DNA from: Macrotrachela quadricornifera
Taxonomy: Eukaryota; Rotifera; Eurotatoria; Philodinida; Philodinidae
NCBI GenBank assembly: GCA_022393335.1
Contig: JAJEKB010020906.1
Location: 113,012 to 177,011, forward strand
Reading direction: 5' to 3'
Length of the DNA: 64,000 bases
Both the position numbers and the translations under genes were made by a program. Positions 1-10,445 of the stretch are shown here, piece by piece. Under the pieces are notes generated by a model that worked only from the letters and a program-made list of their open reading frames with translations, searched no databases and had not been told where the DNA came from. The stretch's first letter is position 1, and each line of letters begins with the position of its first letter.

Positions 1-950
1 TGAGGGCTTTCATTTGATGCTAATAGATTGCATTAATCTCGGGGACAAGACAAACACCTCCATTGTTAGATGCGAAGTGAATATGAATTATCCCATGAAA
101 TAGAATATCATACTTGGAAGAATTCAATAGATGATATATACAGTTGGAAAATACCTGATTCATCACATTAAAATAAAAAGTCAGTAGAGGGAGAAAACTA
201 AGAGAAAATACTATGGAAAATACCTGGCAGAACGAAAGAAAGAGAACGAACATATATGGATAATTCCCTGAATACAATTTAACGCTTTTCTTGTTCGATT
301 TTAATTTTGTCTGGACAAAACTAAAATTTTAATTTTGTCCCCAACATATATATATATATATATACTAAACAGAGAATGAGAATATTCTCGAAAAACAAAA
401 AGACCAGAGGAGAAGAGAGAAATTATGCCGTCACTATATCTTAGCAGCAAGAACGAAGAATATTTGAAAAGAATTTATATGAGAGAAGAAAAGAAAAGTA
501 TGAGATGACACATGCAGTTGTTTATGACCTTAATGACCTTACATATTTAATAGTTTAATGTGAACTAAACACTTTTTTCTCTACTGAACAATAGGTGGAT
601 GAAAAGTCACCCACCCGTCCTCAAAGGGTTAGTTGATCTTATAGACAACAATTAATAAATAAATAAATTATTCCATGATGCCAAGTCACATGGTTACCAA
701 CTGAGTTCGTATCCATCTGAGCTGGTAACCGTCTCAGCTAGTTAACAGATTGATTACCTTCGAGAAATGGATGAATATTACACGCTTCGCATCTATTAAA
801 AGTGAAGGTAAATTAATAGATAAAATCCTATCTATACTCATATGTGTATGTGTTCATTTCATAAATCCATATATTTATCTAGTATGTGAAACAAGAGGAA
901 AATCAGAAAAAAAATCTAATGATGAGTTTAAAACAAAACTATATGCTTAG
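1..950. other. Intergenic stretch, no gene recognised
   Basis: AT-rich sequence with only short chance reading frames. It holds a TA dinucleotide run near 346-364. A piece around 216-262 (gaaaatacctggcagaacga and following) reappears in altered form near 45446-45540, so it is probably part of a dispersed repeat. No coding signal was seen. Confidence 0.5.
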
Positions 951-1066
951 GGCAGTTCAAAAGTAGTGAAGGAGATTCTTTTTTTTCTTATGAAAAGGTA
1001 CACGAAATTTTCTTTTTTTATCAATAGATAGAGCGTCTTTCGCACTATCTTCCTATGCTATTTGAT
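951..1066 (+). mobile_element. Solo mariner-type end (relic)
   Basis: The segment starts cttagggcagttcaaaagta, like the left end of the full mariner at 7472. It continues with a T-rich run and a quasi-palindrome (agatagagcg...cgcactatct) that matches, in inverted orientation, the right end of that mariner near 9000-9060. Only one end is present and there is no transposase, so this is a fragment or a deleted copy. What lies between it and the foldback at 1218 is unassigned. Confidence 0.5.
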
Positions 1067-1217
1067 CACTATTAAACTAATATTATTATAGTAAAATTGC
1101 CATAAGAATTAATTTTGATGAAAACCAGCTGGTAGCATTTAAAACATAATACGTGGCATAAAAAATGGGACATTTTCATATTCCATTGTACTGTCACTCA
1201 AAACATTGTATTAAAAG

Positions 1218-1685
1218 AAAACAAAATATATCAGAAGATGCAGCGTGAAAAGCTCTACAATTTGTAAAGTATTGCTTATTTTGCTAGTTGTACCTTTTCT
1301 TTTAAAAATGAACAAAACTTTGAGCTACCAAGTTTCGACGTGATGAAAACAAGGCTTTTTCGGTAAAAAAACGAGTTAGGTTTTTTTTTCTATCTGTTTT
1401 TTATATAATTATTTTTTGTAAATTGTAGAGCTCTTCACACTGCATCTTGCGGTGTATTTTACTTTTTAAAATAGAGCATATAAAGTAATAAAAAGATGAG
1501 ATAGAAAAAATCGAACTCAAATTTTACGAAAAAACAAACTCGTTTTCGAAATGTTGAAATTTGGTAGCTTAGAATTTTGCCTATTTATACAACAAAAAGT
1601 ACAACTATAAAACAAGTGATACATTACAAGTTTTAGGGCTTTTCACGCTGTATCTTCTGATATATTTTGTTAGATTATAATGCTC
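1218..1685. mobile_element. Foldback (MITE-like) element
   Basis: Two inverted arms of about 170 bp face each other (about 1218-1385 and 1500-1685). The outer arm starts aacaaaatatatcagaagat on each strand. Each arm carries the motif agatgcagcgtgaaaagctc or its variant, and a third copy lies in the centre (1423-1450, inverted). There is no reading frame, so it is a non-autonomous foldback. The central third copy suggests an internal rearrangement or nesting. Confidence 0.6.
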
Positions 1686-1857
1686 TGAAATTGTGTAACT
1701 TTGAAAGATATTATTAGTTTTCACGGTAATAAAATACTTGTCAATAGAAATAAAGATGTACTTATTGTTGCTAGGGGAATTTACAATTTTAATCTGCCCT
1801 AGGAAAAATTAAAATCTTCAACTTTTCTTAAAAAATGTATGGAGAAAAGGGAATACA

Positions 1858-2320
1858 TCCTATTCCGCAATGTTGAACATTGCGGAATTAGTTCCGACCT
1901 CGGAATCAGTTCCATCGATTCCAGAAATGCATCAAATCGAGACAGTAATTAATTCCGGAATCAGTGGCAGTAGTACCAACCAATTCCGGAATTGACGATA
2001 CTAATTCCAGCGATTCCGTCCAATTCCGAATCGGTGGAATTTATTGCAATTCCGGAATTCCGTATTGACACTCGTTCCCTTTCTCACCCCCACATTGGGC
2101 ATATGCAACCGGATCTGGAAAAGGACGGAATTAGTAGGAATTCCGGACACGAACAGTTCCAGGGTCGGTTGATGTCGAAATCTGATGAATATAATAGTAC
2201 GGTAATAGAGCTACTGATTCTAGAATTATATGCTGTCTCGATGTGATGCGTCTCCGGAATCGGTGGAACTCATTCCGTGGGAGAAACTAATTCCGCGATG
2301 TTCAACATTGCGGAATGGGA
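1858..2320. mobile_element. Inverted-repeat element rich in TTCCGGAATT motifs
   Basis: The ends are inverted copies of a roughly 36-bp sequence that is itself a palindrome (attccgcaatgttgaacatt, then gcggaattagtt). The roughly 390 bp between them hold many attccggaattcc-type words, most built on TTCCG/CGGAA. The 84-codon frame inside (1992-2246) is a by-product of these repeats and resembles no protein. No clear target duplication was found. Confidence 0.55.
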
Positions 2321-2773
2321 CGATTGCTCAAAAAAGGAATACAGTAGTCAACATTTTCAGTATCTAATGAATCAATATTGATATTTGTAAAATGTTATAA
2401 AGTGAAGAATCAAACGGGCGATGTTGTTTTTGTAGATATCATTGTCAAATTGTATAGAAATATCAACTTGTCTTCTATCGCAAAACCAATTGTATCCAAA
2501 AAATTATTTAGTATTTTATACATTTGATTCCGGATGTCACGGTGATCAGTTTCATGTACAGATGAATGAACTGCATAGAGCCAGAAAAAAAATTAACTTA
2601 CAATTTATGTGATCAAGTCAGTATAAATATAAAAAAAAAGACAAATATTTTAAGCTTGAAAACATGATACCATATCTTTGAAACAAGAGTGTTTGTTAGT
2701 TTACATAAATAGTGTGTTAAAAAATAAAAAGAGAAAAGGTAGCAAAAAAAAATTTTGCAAATTTTATCGAGTT
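2321..2773. other. Intergenic, downstream of the DUF2817 gene
   Basis: AT-rich, with no reading frame or repeat recognised. The part next to 2774 would hold the 3' UTR and polyadenylation site of the - strand DUF2817 gene. Several AATAAA-like words occur on that strand, but none could be chosen with confidence. Confidence 0.4.
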
Positions 2774-4015
2774 TCATACACGGAGCCCAAGTAATATAAC
2801 TATAACTATCACGACAACCAAGATGCGAGAACTGGTCATTTGAATTCCAAAGCTCACTTCAGATGCGAAGCTGGACAACAGCTTGGGTAGAACATCATTA
2901 ATTGAATTATATGTTAACCTTTTCCAGTCATCAGCTTGCGGATAGAAATATTCTTTTGTTTGTGCAATGACATCAATACAAAATGGATCACTTAGGTTAC
3001 TATAAAAACGGCAATAGAGACGCAACATAAACATGGCATTTGTACTCATCGTCGCATTGTAAGTACCAGCTTCCCAAATACCACGTATCACACGTTTTGC
3101 TTTAGTCAACTGTTGGATGTTGCCATATGGTAGCCGGCCACCTGTAGGAACACCAATATCATACTCGGTTATCAAGCCATTTGGTACCCATCGTTTAAAT
3201 GCACTCTCTGTATCACTATCAATAGGCATGAATGACCATGCGCCATAAGGACCAACGGCAGTATGCCAATCAATGAGAAGAACATCAGTTGCAGTTGGAA
3301 AGTACTTGCTAATAACAAGATCTTCGATCTGACTTGACCATGATTTCGATGGTCCGAAATATGCCACACCTTCAGGTCTTTTTCCTTGTCCTGTTTTCAG
3401 AGCCAAATTAACAGCTTCTGGGCCATACTGAGCAACTAACTGTCCGAAAACAACATATGCTTGTTGTCTTGCTGATTCATTCCCTAAACTAGGTAGATTA
3501 ATTTGATCTATTAATGTTTGAAGTATAGGATTATCATAATTGAGTGCATAATACATAGCTTGGTTCTTCAACTGATCAGCATTTTGTTCATTTTCTTTTA
3601 GAATATATGAGGCACCATATGGATTAACCATATGCAAATGAACCATCCGAACACCTGCTGGAAACATTGATGGGCCTCCACGAAGCAAGCTGATTTGAGC
3701 CATTGATCCGGCATAACCTTCTACACCATGAGTTCCTGAAATAGTGTAGACTACTGCATTTTTTGTTTGATCTCCTACTGAACAAACGGTTGCCTGTAGT
3801 ATTTCTCCATTTACACCCTTTTTTGTATGATTCAGATATTCAACAGATCCATTCGCATATTTGCAAGCAGCTACAAATTTACTCGTTGCCTCTGTCACAT
3901 TATTTGAATAATAGTAGTTATTCGTTGATGGATCATCAAATGCCACGCAACTGAGATGTATTGAACAAAGACTGATAAGTACGGAGAGGTAGAAAAAATA
4001 AGAGAAGAGAAACAT
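2774..4015 (-). CDS. DUF2817 family zinc-peptidase-like protein, secreted or membrane-anchored
   Basis: The 413-residue single-exon frame begins with a hydrophobic signal peptide (about residues 1-25). The DUF2817 core follows, with SGTHGVEGYAGS near 94-105 (the HxxE metal-site motif of M14-like peptidases), the NPYGASYILKENEQNAD segment near 132-148, and the second His in LLIDWHTAVGPYG near 247. In family members I know the middle motif usually ends in a form like NEdNvDLNRN; here it reads NEQNADQLKNQ, so a substrate-binding Arg/Asn may be missing. The C-terminus is a short hydrophobic tail (ILVVVIVIVILLGL) with almost nothing after it, which fits a tail anchor or GPI signal. Several N-x-S/T sites fit an extracellular protein. 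The start is the first Met and gives a proper signal peptide. The family is firm; activity is uncertain. Confidence 0.85.
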   Translation of the reverse strand: MFLFSYFFYLSVLISLCSIHLSCVAFDDPSTNNYYYSNNVTEATSKFVAACKYANGSVEYLNHTKKGVNGEILQATVCSVGDQTKNAVVYTISGTHGVEGYAGSMAQISLLRGGPSMFPAGVRMVHLHMVNPYGASYILKENEQNADQLKNQAMYYALNYDNPILQTLIDQINLPSLGNESARQQAYVVFGQLVAQYGPEAVNLALKTGQGKRPEGVAYFGPSKSWSSQIEDLVISKYFPTATDVLLIDWHTAVGPYGAWSFMPIDSDTESAFKRWVPNGLITEYDIGVPTGGRLPYGNIQQLTKAKRVIRGIWEAGTYNATMSTNAMFMLRLYCRFYSNLSDPFCIDVIAQTKEYFYPQADDWKRLTYNSINDVLPKLLSSFASEVSFGIQMTSSRILVVVIVIVILLGLRV

Positions 4016-5122
4016 TAAGGGATATGTTTGAAGTTAGTGATGTGTCGCACTATCAACAATTTGGATTTAAATAGTATATAGACGAAGCTATAAAAGTCAA
4101 CAACTGCACGAAAATTGTGGCATGTAACGATCATCCGATGTAAATTTCAATTGTGATTGGATCGAGCGTTAAGAAGACTAGAGTATTGCTGAGTCATATA
4201 CACCAATCGTCTTATGCGTCATTCTCTGTAGTAATGCAATAACAAGAGACAGCTTATAACGAAGCCGATGTTGAAGTAGAGAAGACAAATATTGACTGCA
4301 ACTATGGTGCGATAAAAACATGTAAATATACAAAAAAACATTTGAAAGGTTATGAAATTTTCATTTTGGATTATTCTTGACGCAGCTGCATATCAAATAG
4401 ATACTTCTTAGTCGTTTAATAACGACAAAAACAAGCTGTTACATTACATAAAGCCGCCGAAGAATACTAATAAATTTTTAATACGCGAATTCGCTTTTAG
4501 TTGTAAATAGTCATTTGATATTTTTCTTGACCTATCATTAAAAAATGATTAACAAGATCGATGACTAATTTCGTTGTTTAATGAAATTCAAGATTAGATT
4601 GAGTCATAGAATAGAACATCGTACGACCGGAAGACAACGTTAACAAATAAAACTATTAAGGATTCTTTTCGTAAAGAAAAACATTCAAACTGCACGGAAT
4701 AAAAATATGTTTTCGAGTAATAACGTTTGCGATGTTTTTTTCTCAATTTTTTTTAATAGAAACACAGTTAGATTGAGTTTAGTAATTCTCACTGCTACCA
4801 AAAGTAATCACCCTTGTATCAATTATCAAATAAAGCAACGCTGATTAAATAAATATTTTTTAGTGTTTTATGGATTTCATCTTTGGATACATTCACACAA
4901 AATTAAGCAAGTTCAATTAATTGTTACCGATCAATTTTCTGTATATCTATATTTCTGACTATGTTTGAGATCATTCAGAACACTAGTTTATTTTTTGATT
5001 ATGCTTTATTTCTTGTTGCTCCGCTCGGAAGCGTTTACAACATTTTCAAATGAAAGGGGGATAAAGCGGCACATTAAGTTGCATAAATGCCATTAAAAAC
5101 ATAAGCAGAGACTGTCATTAAA
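4016..5122. other. Intergenic region upstream of the DUF2817 gene
   Basis: There is no reading frame of note. The first 60-100 bases left of the - strand start codon presumably contain its promoter and 5' UTR. No TATA box or other site could be assigned with confidence. No repeat arms were recognised. Confidence 0.4.
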
Positions 5123-5189
5123 TCACGATATCCTATAATGACTGACTTTATGACAAGACCTTATAGAGCGAATTATACATTCGAAAAGA

Positions 5190-5375
5190 TTAAGTGGAGA
5201 AAAATAGAAGAAAGAGAGTACGGAGAAGAGAGAGAGAAGAAAAGGGAGAGAAGGGCAAGAGAAAAGAAGAGCGTGACGAGAGAAAGGGAGAAAAAGAAAA
5301 GAAAAAAAGAAAGAAAGAGAAAAAGAAAAGAGAAAAAGGAAAGGAAAAAAAGAAGGGCGAAACGGGAGGATTAGA
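5190..5375 (+). repeat. Polypurine low-complexity tract
   Basis: About 185 bases consist almost entirely of A and G on the + strand (gagagagaagaaaagggaga and similar), broken by only a few pyrimidines. Long Lys/Glu/Arg frames on + and Ser/Phe frames on - are consequences of this composition. Such tracts can form triplex DNA and are often unstable. Confidence 0.85.
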
Positions 5376-5566
5376 ATAGAGGAAAAAGACGAAAAGATAC
5401 GATTCAAGACGATCTAAAAGGGAACAATCGCTAAGCAAGTGACCAACTAACATGACTTCAAAATCGGCAAAATACAAGTGACAGATTCCACAGATAATGA
5501 AGCAGAAAACGCTACAATAATGCGAGTAAGCGAATAGCAAATTATCTTTATTGTTCTCGTAATAGA

Positions 5567-5938
5567 TCATCCTTCATTATCGATATATTCATTTACTGGA
5601 TCCTTAACTGGTATTATGTATGGTCGACCATCAAGTGGAGGTGCTTGAGATTGGAACTTTTTTTTTTGATCGGTATGAGCTCCTTTGATTAAGGGCCAGT
5701 GTTCTACCCGTATAAAACAGCACATGAATACTAAGAGTATTCCTACCGATATTACGGTCATAAGTTGCCCGACATGATTCCAATTCCTAAGGTTGAATTT
5801 GTGTTGATTATTAAGAACATCGATTAACTCTTTGTGCTTGTTCTCTATATGTACTTTACACTCTTGATCCCCTAAACTAAAACTGAGACTAGTCGAGTAG
5901 GTCCAACCAATAATGGTGAGGATGAATAATTTCTGCAT
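5567..5938 (-). CDS. Small single-pass membrane protein of unknown function
   Basis: A 123-residue frame with an N-terminal hydrophobic stretch (MQKLFILTIIGWTYSTSLSF) that reads as a signal peptide. A short luminal segment with one Cys follows, then a transmembrane segment near residues 58-77 (LMTVISVGILLVFMCCFIRV) and a basic-to-polar tail of about 45 residues containing PPLDGRPYIIPVKDP. I do not recognise a family. It lies immediately beside the 3' end of a LINE relic on the same strand. The organised topology argues for a real gene, but length and isolation leave doubt. Confidence 0.5.
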   Translation of the reverse strand: MQKLFILTIIGWTYSTSLSFSLGDQECKVHIENKHKELIDVLNNQHKFNLRNWNHVGQLMTVISVGILLVFMCCFIRVEHWPLIKGAHTDQKKKFQSQAPPLDGRPYIIPVKDPVNEYIDNEG

Positions 5939-5944
5939 AATTTT

Positions 5945-7471
5945 AAGAGTATACTAGTGCTGGACAAAACAATAATAAAATGACTGAGGAATAATTTCTT
6001 ATGTCCCCTATTATATCTATTCATTTAGAACGCGACGTGAGAAGAAAAGAATTTAGAGAGAGCACACCAACTCGATTGTTATACAGTGGCGGTGCGACTG
6101 TGAGACATAAACAATACCCAAAAGGTGAAAACGAGGAAGAAAGAGGTACAGAGAAAAAGTTGTACAGCTGAAAAGAAATAGGTACGCCGGACGCGATAGG
6201 TGTCACGACTCTCTCGGCAATTGGGGTGTTATGGCTGATTGGAACACTTAATTTGTTGTCTAATCTGTCTTTGACAGCTATGTCGTGCTTGTCTATAAAC
6301 GATATTCAGTTTAATAAATACGAAACTCTTTTTTCTTTCATTTTTTTAACACGAGAGAGGTTGAAAAAGTGGCCAATTTCAAGAGATTTATGTTTGCTTC
6401 GATTATTTCCGTTTTGCCTATCTAGCTTCTCCCAGTAGAAAATGTCTTGGTAGAATAATGATAGCGCAAGATCAGTTCTATGCGCCATGGATAATCTTTT
6501 TTTTCAAATATTTACACACATAAAATTCTAGAGGTTTTTCTTTCGTTGCAGTGAGAACGTTAACAGCGTCCATGAACGGGGAACGGTGGACTATCCTAAG
6601 AGCGACTCTATACTTCCTAAGAAAAACCTCCTGTTGGGTGGGAGGTAGTAACGGAAAGAAGGGGAATATCCATGTAAAAAAAAAGAAGGAGTACGCGAAG
6701 AAACAAGTTCTCTAGACTTGTGTTGATATATATTTATTTCGTTTGAGCCACTTTACTTTAACATATGACTTTTGTGTATTTTCGAGACATTTGTCAACTG
6801 TTAATTTTAATGACATTTTATCCGTCCAAGTGAAATCTAGGTACTTGAATGATCTTACTCTTTCTAGTGTTGTATTGTTCATTACTATTTCTAACTCGGG
6901 TTTCTTCACCTGAGAATGAAAGGTTTAAAAGACAGTTTTAGCTACATTTATGGGTTGTTCTCATTTTAGCACATAGTCGTATAAGTTTTGACATACACGT
7001 GAGCCTGCAAGTTGTAAGTGCTTTAGCATTCCTTTATAACTCTTTTGGATTAATGGTGTGGTCAGCACGCCTAAATCGTCAGCAAACAAGTGCGTAAAGA
7101 ATGCTTCTGTACAGTTAACTAAGTCGGCATGGTATACGATGAATATGAAGGGACTTAAAGAGCTCCTCTATGGTAAACCTATATGTGTATGAAAGACTTC
7201 ACATTTTACATTTCCGAAAACGATATAGGCACTTCTGTTCTCCAGCCAATTGATTACTATATTCAAAAGTTCTATTGACATTTGCATTCTAAATAGTTTA
7301 ACTATTAGCCCCTTATGCCAAACAAAGTCATAGGATTTCTTATAATCTACATATATTCCTAGAGTCGGAATATTATCAGCTAGATGATTTTTTATTTCTT
7401 GGTAGATGGAAACTATTCTAGTCTGTAAGAGACAGCCTTTTCGAAAACCAGACTGTTCGTGTGGAATGATA
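5945..7471 (-). pseudogene. 5'-truncated non-LTR retrotransposon (LINE) reverse transcriptase relic
   Basis: Reading right to left on the - strand, the RT domain begins with QSGFRKGC (about 7430), followed by VDYKKSYDFVWHKG (first catalytic Asp region), a GLP..SSLSPF block and FADDLG (catalytic motif, about 7075). A KYLDFTW-type thumb segment follows (6712-6909). The C-terminal part continues through 6306-6488 and 6021-6206 in shifting frames. Stops interrupt it at several points, for example just after GLP at about 7166 and near 6960. The N-terminal part of the polymerase and the endonuclease are absent, and the relic begins at the mariner end at 7472. The left limit near 5945 is approximate. 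The element is dead. Confidence 0.8.
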
Positions 7472-9096
7472 CTTAGGGCATACCAAAAGTAGTGAGCCAA
7501 GTAATTTTTTCCCTCAAGCAGAGGTATAAAAAAATTTCGTTTTTTTCGTTCTTTTCTTCTTATCAATTCTTATAACCTGCTTTGACATGTTTTATGTGCA
7601 ACGATATCAATAGAAAAGAAAAGAAAACAGAAACAAAAATGAATTTGATGATTATTTCATTAAATGTTCAAAGTAATCACCATGTTTATCTACACACAGT
7701 TGCATCCTTTCGACCCATTTCTCGAAGGTCTTTTTTGTACTCGTTTGGATCTAAGGAGTTTATGAAATCGATCACAGCATCATGTAATGATTCTGAATCA
7801 TCTTGATCGGTCAGATAATCTCTGATCAAGTCGAATAATCAGAAGTCGCAAGGTGATAAATCTGGAGAATTGGGTGGATGTGGTATTATTGTAAGACCTT
7901 CGGAATCAAGATAATCAGATACATCTTTATGCACGTGTGGTGTACCATTGTCATGATGAATTTTGATACCACGAACTCCATACGAAGGTCTTTGACGTTT
8001 GATCTCGTCGATCAGAGGTCGTAAACACTGGTTGATGTATTAATGATGGTCAATAGTCTGACCACGTTCGATGCGATAGATTAACATAGGTCCGGTCGAT
8101 TTGAAAAAGATCGAAAACAAAGTTTTTGGTACAAACCGACTTCCTCGAACAACAGTAGGTGAAGGATATCCTATACTTACCCATGCCTTGTTTGATATCT
8201 TTCGACCGATCTGTCTGTGATGAAACCAGAACTCATCACCAGTAATTATATCGCATAAACGCCACGTTCCCTGGTGAAATTTCGCTAAATTTTGCTTGCA
8301 TATTCGAACTCGTTCAGCTCGCTGAAGATCGGTGAGATCCTTAGGTATGTAACGTGTGGTTATCTTCCGAAGCTTTACATGAGCAGTGATTATTCGTTGA
8401 ACAGTCCCATGACTCAGATCAGTTTGTTCTTGTATATCTTCGATTGTAATGTAAGGATTATCATCGATGAGAAGACGAACCTGTTCGATATTTTCAGTTG
8501 TCGTTTCAGTAATAGGTCTACCAGGTCGCGCTTCATCTTCAATTTCCTCTCGATCATCACGAAACAATTTTGACCATCGTTTGACTGCGCTTAGACCAGA
8601 AGCTTCATTACCATAAACAGAATTCAATTCATCATAGATAATTCTTGCTGGAATACTAAGTGCAGTACGCATTTTTATGTAAAAGCGAAAGTTTTCAGTA
8701 GTCATCTAAAGTCAAAAAGGAGAGGAGAAGGAAAGAAAAAAAGAAAATATACGATGATCCGTAATAATGCAGATAATAGCTTAGATGCATTCCTTCTTAT
8801 GTATATATGGAAGGAACTTGTGAAGATGATAAGAAGAAAAGAATGAAAAAAAAGAAAGAAAAAAACACAGAAAAAACAAAAAAAAAATGATGTATAAACG
8901 AAAATATAGGCTTCTGCCATCAGGAAGTTGTACGCAAAAAAGTTTTCTCCAAATTTTCCTAACTTGGTAGAAGGCGAGGAATTATCAATAGCATATAGAA
9001 AGATAGAGCGAAACACGCTCTATCTTTTGGTAAAAAAAGAAAATTTTTTATACCCCTGCTTGAGGGAAAAAATTACCTGGCTCACTACTTTTGGTA
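7472..9096 (-). mobile_element. Tc1/mariner transposon (mariner, D,D34D type)
   Basis: The terminal repeats pair at 7481-7528 (taccaaaagtagtgagccaa and following) and, inverted, 9049-9096, with two mismatches in 48 bp. On the left the repeat probably extends out to cttagggca at 7472, because the solo end at 951 has the same word. On the right that outer part is missing: taaaagaatat follows directly. A TA precedes the left end (7470-7471). The transposase on the - strand fills most of the interior. A quasi-palindrome lies inside the right end (about 9003-9027). The element separates LINE sequence on the left from gypsy-like sequence on the right. Confidence 0.8.
7652..8705 (-). pseudogene. Mariner transposase, inactivated
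   Basis: The frame starts at Met 8705 and runs through a helix-turn-helix N-terminal half (SAVKRWSKLFRDDREEIEDE, ARPGRP linker) into the catalytic domain. The first Asp is in TGDEFWFHH, the second in HHDNGTPH and the third in SPCDF, with exactly 34 residues between the second and third, the mariner signature. Lesions are a TAA stop at 8040 after 221 codons, a TGA within the DFxLF motif where the family usually has Trp or His, and one extra A in an A-run near 7740 that shifts frame. It ends at TAA 7652-7654. About 350 codons is normal for the family. Not functional as it stands. Confidence 0.85.
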
Positions 9097-9516
9097 AAAG
9101 AATATAAATTTGTTTTATGTGTTGGATTCTCAATCGATATAACTAATGTATCGATGTAACTATTAACTGGCTGAGTAGATGGTGTTACAGTGTTACAGTA
9201 AGACGAACGATTAGAATATATATTAGTTTTATTGGTAATCGATGGAAAAAATGAATGTATCACATGAGGATTCAACGAAGTGTCTACATAGAAATCAAAT
9301 AAGGCTGTTGACTCATCAGAGAAATTGGTGGCATCAATAGATTTATGCAGAAGTATAGGTTTTACAGGCAGCGAATGAAACGTAGTGGGATAGGATAAAA
9401 ATCCGACACAATATCCTTTTCTGATATACCTAGGAAAACATGACATATTAGTGGATCAAATCTTAGAACGATAGTCATGAAAATTCAATAATGTGCGTGT
9501 AATAAACAAACTATTA
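9097..9516 (-). pseudogene. Gypsy-like LTR retrotransposon, region after protease (relic)
   Basis: This - strand stretch continues the protease-containing frame from 10446 once the 929-bp foldback at 9517-10445 is ignored, with one stop near 9460. It encodes the linker that usually lies between protease and reverse transcriptase. It contains FPRYIRKGYCVGFLS, a segment like the IPKGxxIGxL motif of gypsy elements. The frame ends abruptly at the mariner end (9096), and no reverse transcriptase or RNase H of this copy is found further left. Family assignment rests on position and the motif. Confidence 0.6.
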
Positions 9517-10445
9517 ACGGGTGGCCCAGAATAAATGGCGGTCTCAGTATTTTGCAGATATCTTCCTCAAATTTTGGCGTATATACTTGAGTTTTCTTCC
9601 AAAAGATAGCCCGTGAAATTCTCTACAAAACCTCATGAAAAGAGCTCTCCCAACGAACAACTATGGAATTATATCCGATCAACACTACAATGCTCCAGAA
9701 TGGCTCACTTTCAAAGCACTGTTTTCATATTAACGGTTTTGCGCCGTACTTTTGATCACACATAAACAGACTGAATAGGCCGTTTTGTAGTCCATGAAAA
9801 GTTCTAATAGTTGAGTGAATACTTTTTTTCACATGCTGTAAATTTATCTGAACAAAACCTTTTCTTGTTTCCCCTCCATTCACATTCTCAGAATGCGCCA
9901 TTAAGATTGATCGCAATTTTAATTTTTTTATGTTAAGTGGAAATTATTACATATTCAGATTTATTACCAAGCTGAAGGAAAATGTTTTCTCTATTACTTC
10001 TATATGAGCAGAATGTCGCAAAATGTTTTTTCTGCAATGCTTGAGGTGTATAACGAGAATGATTGATGGATCCAAATCGTTTTTTAAGAAGATCGGCAGC
10101 TGGAACCTCACAATCGTATCCGAATATTTTCTTTCGAACTCAATGAGAAGGGGTACACCTGGAAAGACGGGAAACATGCATCAGAGTACGGTCTGGTATC
10201 TGTTCCACTTGAAGAAGTGAAATAATTAGTATTATAAAAATGCGCATTTGAAAGTGAGCCATTTTAGAGCATTGTAGTGCTGATTGGATATAATTCCATA
10301 GTTGTTCGTTGGGAGAGCTCTTTTCATGAGGTTTTGTAGAGAATTTCACGGGCTATCTTTTGGAAGAAAACTCAAGTATATACGCCAAAATTTGAGGGAG
10401 ATATCTGCAAAATACTGAGACCGCTATTTATTTTGGGCCACCCGT
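9517..10445. mobile_element. 929-bp non-autonomous foldback with ~200-bp terminal inverted repeats
   Basis: The ends read acgggtggccca...tgggccacccgt. Inverted arms of about 200 bp (9517-9716 and 10246-10445) differ at few positions. Each end is flanked by TA (9515-9516 and 10446-10447), as expected for a Tc1/mariner-type target duplication. Each arm contains the motif gatagcccgtgaaattctct (inverted on the other side). The core has no convincing protein. It is inserted in the gypsy-like pol relic, whose frame continues across it. Confidence 0.8.

Noticed and set aside
5138..5570. Lys/Glu/Arg-rich and Ser/Phe-rich proteins on both strands
   Set aside because: They are translations of the polypurine tract. 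Long frames exist in several phases on both strands with no other support.
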